Positions 6,654 through 10,594 of a stretch of DNA of 10,594 nt are shown piece after piece. Position 1 is the first letter of the stretch, and each line of letters begins with the position of its first letter. A model generated the notes under the pieces. It ran no database searches and was not told the origin of the DNA. It worked only from the letters and a program-made list of their open reading frames with translations. This stretch comes from JAKEGN01 sp964465665 (GTDB lineage Bacteria > Pseudomonadota > Gammaproteobacteria > Steroidobacterales > Woeseiaceae). The DNA is taken from assembly GCA_964465665.1 (NCBI GenBank), contig CAYXKM010000334.1:1-10594 (forward strand), read 5' to 3'. Position numbers and translations under genes: made by a program.

Positions 6654-8266
6654 TGGGGGTTAGCGCCGCGGAATACGATCTCGTGGTGATTGGCGCAGGT
6701 ATCAACGGCGCCGGCATCGCCAGGGATGCCGCATTGCGCGGCCTTTCGGTTCTGCTGCTGGACAGGAACGATATCGGCAGTGGCACATCGAGCTGGTCGA
6801 GCCGGCTGATTCACGGCGGATTGCGCTACCTTGAGTACGGCGAGCTGCCGCTCGTCTTCGAGTCCCTGAGAGAGCGTCGTTTGCTGCGCAAAGTGGCGCC
6901 GCACCTGGTGAAGCGATTGCGCCTGAAAATCCCCGTGTACGAAAACAGCCGACGCGGGCTCCTGATGATCCGGCTCGGTCTCGTCACCTACGATCTGCTG
7001 TCAATCGGCAGATCGATTCCACGCCACCGCATGTTGTCGCGCAAGGAGTTCCTCAGGCAGGAACCCGGTGTACTGGACGCGGGACTGGTCGGCGGCGCCA
7101 GTTATTTCGATGCCCAGGTCACGTACGCCGAGCGCCTTGTGCTTGAAAACGTCATCGGGGCATACGAGGCCGGCGCCGACATCCGTACCTACAGCCCGGT
7201 TATCGGCATAACGGTGCGCAAGGGTGAAGTGTGCAGCGTGCAGTTCGCGGATCGTGTGACGCAATCGCAACTCGAGGTGCATGCGCGGATGGTGGTCAAC
7301 GCCGCAGGCCCCTGGGTGGACCAGGTCTTGAGCACCGTCAATCGAAACATGCCCCGGCTGATGGGCGGCACCAAGGGTAGCCATATCGTCGTCGACACAT
7401 TCGACGGTGCACCGCACGACGCTTTTTACGCCGAAGCGGCTGCCGACCGCCGGCCGTTTTTTATCATTCCGTGGAACGGACAATACCTGATCGGCACCAC
7501 GGACATACGCTACGACGGCGATCCGGCCGATGCCACCGCAAGCGAAGAAGAGGTTCAGTACCTCATTAACGAAACCAATCGTGTATTTCCGCGCGCCGGG
7601 CTGACCCTTGCCAGCATCAACTATGCGTACGCCGGCGTGCGGCCTCTTCCGCAGCGGCCGTCAGGCCCCGAATCAGCAATTACGCGACGCCACATCATCA
7701 AGAAACACGGCCGCCAGGCGCGCGGACTGGTTTCCGTCGTCGGCGGCAAACTGACGACTTATCGCAATCTGGCCGAACAGGTCGTGGATTTCGCGGTCAG
7801 AGCCCTCAAAGCCGAGAGTGAAAAATGCATCACGCGGAACAGGATACTGCCCGGCGGCCACAGCCTCGACGAAGCGAGACGGAGGCTGAACCGCTTGCCC
7901 GCATTGTCCGCAGCCGGCCGGGAACGGCTGATTTCGATTTATGGCGGACGTGCATCGAAGGTCGTCGATCTCGCGGAAAAGCGGCCTGAGCTGCAAGCCG
8001 TACTCGGCGAAGATCGGCAGATACTCGGGGCCGAAGCAGCGTTTGCCGTGCACGAGGAAATGGCGATCAACCTCATCGATATCGTGCACCGGCGAATGAT
8101 GATCGGCCTCTGCGCCGACCAGGGCGCGTCGCTCGCGCCAGCCGTTGCGCAACTGGCAGCCGCTGAACTGCACTGGGACCATGCCGAAACGCGGCGCCAG
8201 CTCAAGCTGCTGAGTGACTATAACCAGAGGCTGAAGCCGGCGTTTCTGTACGCAAAGGCCCGGTGA
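6653..8266 (+). CDS. glpD: GlpD/GlpA-family FAD-dependent glycerol-3-phosphate dehydrogenase
   Basis: This 537-residue flavoprotein should oxidise sn-glycerol-3-phosphate to dihydroxyacetone phosphate at the inner membrane and pass electrons to quinone. An N-terminal FAD-binding fold shows GAGINGAG at 14-21 and ARDAALRG (23-30), followed by the family stretch GTSSWSSRLIHGGLRYLE (44-61), VNAAGPWVD (215-223), FFIIPWNGQYLIGTTD (269-284) with substrate-domain features, YAGVRPLP (326-333) and the signature GGKLTTYRNLAEQ (364-376). The C-terminal helical domain contains HEEMAINLIDIVHRRMMIGL, typical of DAO_C. It is slightly longer than E. coli GlpD (501). Its ATG shares one base with the proA stop. 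No glpK, glpF or glpR lies nearby, so the link with proline genes is unexplained; a related substrate cannot be fully excluded, though the motifs fit GlpD well. The stop codon directly abuts the icd stop on the other strand. Confidence 0.9.
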   Translation: MGVSAAEYDLVVIGAGINGAGIARDAALRGLSVLLLDRNDIGSGTSSWSSRLIHGGLRYLEYGELPLVFESLRERRLLRKVAPHLVKRLRLKIPVYENSRRGLLMIRLGLVTYDLLSIGRSIPRHRMLSRKEFLRQEPGVLDAGLVGGASYFDAQVTYAERLVLENVIGAYEAGADIRTYSPVIGITVRKGEVCSVQFADRVTQSQLEVHARMVVNAAGPWVDQVLSTVNRNMPRLMGGTKGSHIVVDTFDGAPHDAFYAEAAADRRPFFIIPWNGQYLIGTTDIRYDGDPADATASEEEVQYLINETNRVFPRAGLTLASINYAYAGVRPLPQRPSGPESAITRRHIIKKHGRQARGLVSVVGGKLTTYRNLAEQVVDFAVRALKAESEKCITRNRILPGGHSLDEARRRLNRLPALSAAGRERLISIYGGRASKVVDLAEKRPELQAVLGEDRQILGAEAAFAVHEEMAINLIDIVHRRMMIGLCADQGASLAPAVAQLAAAELHWDHAETRRQLKLLSDYNQRLKPAFLYAKAR

Positions 8267-9565
8267 CTACATATTCCGGATCATTGCGGTTGCGAATTCG
8301 CTGCACTTCACCTTGGTCGCGCCTTCCATCAGTCGCGCAAAATCATAAGTGACGGTTTTCTGTTCGATGGTCCTGTCCATCGCTGAAATGATCCGGTCGG
8401 CGGCCTCGGTCCAGCCCATGTAACGCAGCATCATTTCGCCGGACAGGATCAGGGACCCGGGATTCACGACATCCTGGTCGGCATACTTCGGTGCAGTGCC
8501 GTGAGTCGCTTCGAAAACAGCATGTCCGCTGACGTTGTTTATATTGCCGCCCGGCGCGATGCCGATGCCACCCACTTGCGCGGCGAGAGCATCGGACAGG
8601 TAATCGCCGTTGAGATTCATGGTCGCTATGACATCGAATTCGCTGGCGCGCGTCAGCACCTGCTGTAAAGTAATATCGGCAATCGCGTCCTTAACCAGGA
8701 TCTTGCCGGACTTGAGTGCCGCTTCCTGTTCGGCGTTCGCTGCATCCAGGCCTTTCTCGACCTTGCTGCGATCCCACTGGTCCCAGGTGTAGGTGTGGTC
8801 GGCGAACTCGCGCTCCGCAAGCTGGTATCCCCAGTTGCGAAACGCGCCTTCGGTGTATTTCATGATGTTACCCTTGTGCACAAACGTCAGGCTCTTGCGT
8901 TTGTTGGCAATGGCGTACTCGAGCGCGGATCGAACCAGTCTTTCACTGCCTTCGCGTGAAACCGGCTTCAGGCCGATGCCGGAACTCTCGGGAAAGCGAA
9001 TCTTGGCAAACTCTGCCGGAAAATTTTCCTTGAAGAGCTTGAGGAATCGGGCATTCGCGGCAGTACCCTGCTCGAACTCGATGCCCGCATAGATGTCCTC
9101 GGTATTCTCGCGAAAGATGACCATGTCCACGCTGCCCGGGTCCTTGACCGGTGAGGGAACACCCTTGAACCAGCGTACGGGGCGCAGGCAGACGTACAGA
9201 TCGAGCAGTTGGCGCAGGGCAACGTTCAGCGACCGGATGCCGCCGCCTATCGGTGTCGTCAACGGACCCTTTATGGAAACGAGATATTCGCGGCAGGCAT
9301 CGACGGTCTGATCGGGCAGCCAGTTGTCGAAAAGGTCGAATGCTTTTTGCCCGGCGTAGACTTCCATCCAGTGAATTTTGCGCTTGCCCTTGTACGATTT
9401 TTCGACGGCAGCATCCAGTGCCCTGACCGTGGCCCGCCAAATGTCGGGGCCGGTGCCGTCACCTTCGATGTACGGAATGACCGGATTATCGGGGACTGTC
9501 AGTTTGCCGTTCCGAATCGTTATCTTTGCGCCTTGTGCAGGCGCAACCGGTGTTGCATCAACCAT
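8267..9565 (-). CDS. icd: NADP-dependent isocitrate dehydrogenase, E. coli type
   Basis: This 432-residue TCA-cycle enzyme converts isocitrate to 2-oxoglutarate, CO2 and NADPH. The N-terminus PVIPYIEGDGTGPDIW (28-43), the substrate loop GGGIRSLNVALRQ (107-119), the LRPVRW segment (128-132), the ENTEDIYAG loop (153-161), the metal and cofactor region NLNGDYLSDALAAQVGG (317-333) and HGTAPKYA (355-362) all match. Ser112 is the residue phosphorylated by AceK in relatives. Lys360, Tyr361, Tyr407 and Arg411 occupy the NADP-selecting positions of E. coli Icd, so NADP use is predicted. The start is ATG 9565, preceded by GGAG with a 6-nt spacer; the same frame stays open further upstream to 9982 but that part is not Icd-like and crosses the next gene. 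Control by AceK would imply a glyoxylate shunt, which this window cannot confirm. It is convergent with, and touches, the GlpD gene. Confidence 0.97.
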   Translation of the reverse strand: MVDATPVAPAQGAKITIRNGKLTVPDNPVIPYIEGDGTGPDIWRATVRALDAAVEKSYKGKRKIHWMEVYAGQKAFDLFDNWLPDQTVDACREYLVSIKGPLTTPIGGGIRSLNVALRQLLDLYVCLRPVRWFKGVPSPVKDPGSVDMVIFRENTEDIYAGIEFEQGTAANARFLKLFKENFPAEFAKIRFPESSGIGLKPVSREGSERLVRSALEYAIANKRKSLTFVHKGNIMKYTEGAFRNWGYQLAEREFADHTYTWDQWDRSKVEKGLDAANAEQEAALKSGKILVKDAIADITLQQVLTRASEFDVIATMNLNGDYLSDALAAQVGGIGIAPGGNINNVSGHAVFEATHGTAPKYADQDVVNPGSLILSGEMMLRYMGWTEAADRIISAMDRTIEQKTVTYDFARLMEGATKVKCSEFATAMIRNM

Positions 9566-9571
9566 TGAATA

Positions 9572-9575
9572 CTCC
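9572..9575 (-). promoter_or_regulatory. Shine-Dalgarno site that fixes the icd start
   Basis: On the minus strand GGAG stands 6 nt before the ATG at 9565, within TTGGAGTATTCAATG. It is the clearest ribosome binding site in the window and rules against the 139-residue upstream extension of the open frame. Confidence 0.7.
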
Positions 9576-9601
9576 AATTCCAGTGAAGGGCGCCGAAGCG
9601 A

Positions 9602-9633
9602 ACAGGCGATTCCGCAATCGATCGATCGCCTGT
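9602..9633. repeat. Perfect 9-bp inverted repeat in the icd upstream region
   Basis: The arms ACAGGCGAT (9602-9610) and ATCGCCTGT (9625-9633) are exact reverse complements around a 14-nt loop that itself contains CGATCGATCG. The dyad begins 37 nt upstream of the icd ATG and lies between that start and the shared TATAAT box. In icd mRNA it could form a stable hairpin in the leader; in DNA it could be an operator. No U-run follows on either strand, so it does not look like an intrinsic terminator. Confidence 0.5.
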
Positions 9634-9677
9634 CCGATGTCCTGCTGCTGCGAAAGGGCGACCGGCAGGCCAACTCA

Positions 9678-9684
9678 TTATAAT
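9678..9684. promoter_or_regulatory. Symmetric TATAAT -10 box between icd and the patatin gene
   Basis: The plus strand reads TATAAT exactly at 9679-9684. Because ATTATAAT is its own reverse complement, the minus strand also carries a perfect TATAAT one base to the left (9678-9683). On the plus strand it would start transcription near 9691, about 40 nt before the patatin ATG. On the minus strand it would start near 9671, giving icd a leader of about 105 nt. The -35 regions at 17 nt are poor on both sides (2 and 3 of 6 matches), so strength is uncertain. Confidence 0.5.
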
Positions 9685-9731
9685 CCCCCGCTGACCCGTA
9701 CGACCATTCGTCAAATCGACAAGGCAATTCC

Positions 9732-10594
9732 ATGAAAATTCCTGCCCTGACCCATCGAGTCCCGAAGTACGCCAGCGTATTGAAGCTGTTCGTCGCCGCC
9801 ATACTGGTTCTCACCGCGAATCTGTCTGTGGCAGAGGACCTTGACGATGCCGCGGCAGAGGAGCGGCCACGTATCGGTCTGGTGCTCGGCGGTGGCGGCG
9901 CGCGTGGCGCTGCGCACATCGGTGTGCTGCGTGAACTCGAGAGACTGCGAGTTCCGATCGACGCAATTGCCGCCACCAGCATGGGCGCCGTTGTCGGCGG
10001 GCTCTACGCGGCCGGCATGACGCCCGCCGAGATCGAGGATCTTGTTTCGACCATCGACTGGGCAGATGCGTTTCGAGACGAACCGCAACGCGAGAATCGT
10101 CCGTTTCGCCGCAAGCAGGACGACGACCAGTTTCCGATACGTCTCGAACTCGGGCTGCGCGATGGTGAGGTGCGGATTCCGCTGGGTTTCATCCAAGGGC
10201 AGAAACTCGGGCAGATATTGCGTGAACATACTCTGGCAGTGGCAGACATCCATGATTTCGATCTTCTGCCGATCCCGTTCCGCGCAGTCGCCTCAGATAT
10301 CAAGACAGGTGAAGCGTACGTCCTGGCGAGCGGGGACCTGGCGACGGCGATGCGGGCAAGCATGGCGGTACCCGGGGCGTTTGCCCCGGTGGTGCTGGAA
10401 GGGCGCACACTGGTCGACGGAGGTCTGGTCGGAAACGTTCCGGTGTCGGTCATCAGGGAGATGGACGTCGATATCGTCATTGCTGTCGATGTCGAGTTTC
10501 CGTTGTACGGACCCGAGGACATTACATCGGCAATCGGCGTCACGGCACAGATGCTGACCATCCTGATCCGCAAGGAGACCTTACGCCAGCTTTC
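9732..10594 (+). CDS. Secreted patatin-like phospholipase, N-terminal part (3' end beyond window)
   Basis: The 287 visible residues start with a signal peptide (positive MKIPALTHRVPKYASVLK, then a hydrophobic stretch to about residue 34, likely cut after LSVA). A patatin lipid-hydrolase domain follows from about residue 46. It has the oxyanion-hole loop GGGGARG (53-59), the nucleophile Ser83 in ATSMG (81-85), and the catalytic Asp229 in DGGLVGNVP. The domain wording (RPRIGLVLGGGGARGAAHIGVL, LYAAGMTPAEIEDLV) fits the PlpD-like group, in which a C-terminal POTRA and outer-membrane barrel secrete the lipase, but that part would lie outside this window. The residue before Thr-Ser-Met-Gly is Ala81, where the family motif GxSxG has Gly. 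ATG 9732 has AAGG 7 nt upstream and a perfect TATAAT about 50 nt upstream. It is divergent from icd. Family assignment is firm; a barrel domain is inference. Confidence 0.9.
   Translation, partial: MKIPALTHRVPKYASVLKLFVAAILVLTANLSVAEDLDDAAAEERPRIGLVLGGGGARGAAHIGVLRELERLRVPIDAIAATSMGAVVGGLYAAGMTPAEIEDLVSTIDWADAFRDEPQRENRPFRRKQDDDQFPIRLELGLRDGEVRIPLGFIQGQKLGQILREHTLAVADIHDFDLLPIPFRAVASDIKTGEAYVLASGDLATAMRASMAVPGAFAPVVLEGRTLVDGGLVGNVPVSVIREMDVDIVIAVDVEFPLYGPEDITSAIGVTAQMLTILIRKETLRQL

Noticed and set aside
7001..7483. A 160-codon minus-strand frame inside glpD
   Set aside because: It is antisense to the conserved middle of the flavoprotein and has no motif or ribosome binding site.
9566..9982. 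A 139-residue N-terminal extension of Icd
   Set aside because: The frame is open but the residues are low-complexity, it crosses the divergent promoter region and the patatin gene, and a good GGAG site precedes the internal ATG at 9565 where Icd similarity begins.
1..10594. A defence island, phage region, biosynthetic cluster or CRISPR array
   Set aside because: All long supported genes are core-metabolism, transport, partition-type or lipase genes; no regularly spaced repeats, integrase, transposase or nuclease-helicase combination was seen.

Overview
The window is a GC-rich, gene-dense stretch of a bacterial chromosome, most likely from a proteobacterium. It is made almost entirely of core-metabolism genes. 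The NADP isocitrate dehydrogenase is of the Escherichia coli type and keeps the serine that AceK phosphorylates. The secreted patatin-like protein and the small ParA-type ATPase look like those I associate with Gammaproteobacteria. ProB and ProA, in contrast, read like the alphaproteobacterial forms (for example NAKMRRTGVCGAAETLLVD around the ProA catalytic cysteine). I favour a gammaproteobacterium of a less-studied, possibly marine, lineage. This rests on recalled family features, not on a search.

Layout, left to right. (1) 1-586, minus: a ParA/MinD-type P-loop ATPase whose 3' end lies outside the window. (2) 587-832: a non-coding gap holding an imperfect tandem repeat that resembles debris of a small dispersed element. 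(3) 833-3550, minus: ilvB (acetohydroxyacid synthase catalytic subunit) followed after 6 nt by a ten-helix EamA/DMT transporter, probably one transcript. (4) 3551-3698: a divergent promoter region with a perfect 15-nt palindrome. (5) 3699-8266, plus: ilvN, proB, proA and a GlpD-like FAD dehydrogenase. They are packed with an 11-nt gap, an 8-nt overlap and a 1-nt overlap, so they very probably form one operon. (6) 8267-9565, minus: icd, whose stop codon directly abuts the glpD stop. (7) 9566-9731: a second divergent promoter region with a symmetric TATAAT box and a 9-bp inverted repeat. (8) 9732 to the right edge, plus: a secreted patatin-like phospholipase, truncated by the window.

How the genes fit together: IlvB and IlvN together make acetohydroxyacid synthase, the first committed enzyme of valine, leucine and isoleucine synthesis, but they are transcribed in opposite directions from a shared control region. 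ProB and ProA carry out the first two steps of proline synthesis from glutamate. The GlpD-like enzyme would feed glycerol-3-phosphate electrons into the respiratory chain, and Icd supplies 2-oxoglutarate (hence glutamate, the proline precursor) and NADPH. The EamA transporter behind ilvB may export an amino acid or related metabolite, but its substrate cannot be read from sequence.

I saw no CRISPR array, tRNA, rRNA, complete insertion sequence, phage gene or toxin-antitoxin pair. I found no convincing undescribed system. The points most worth following are the divergent split of the two AHAS genes around a palindrome, the ilvN-proBA-glpD operon, the symmetric -10 box between icd and the patatin gene, and the altered nucleophile motif of the patatin protein.
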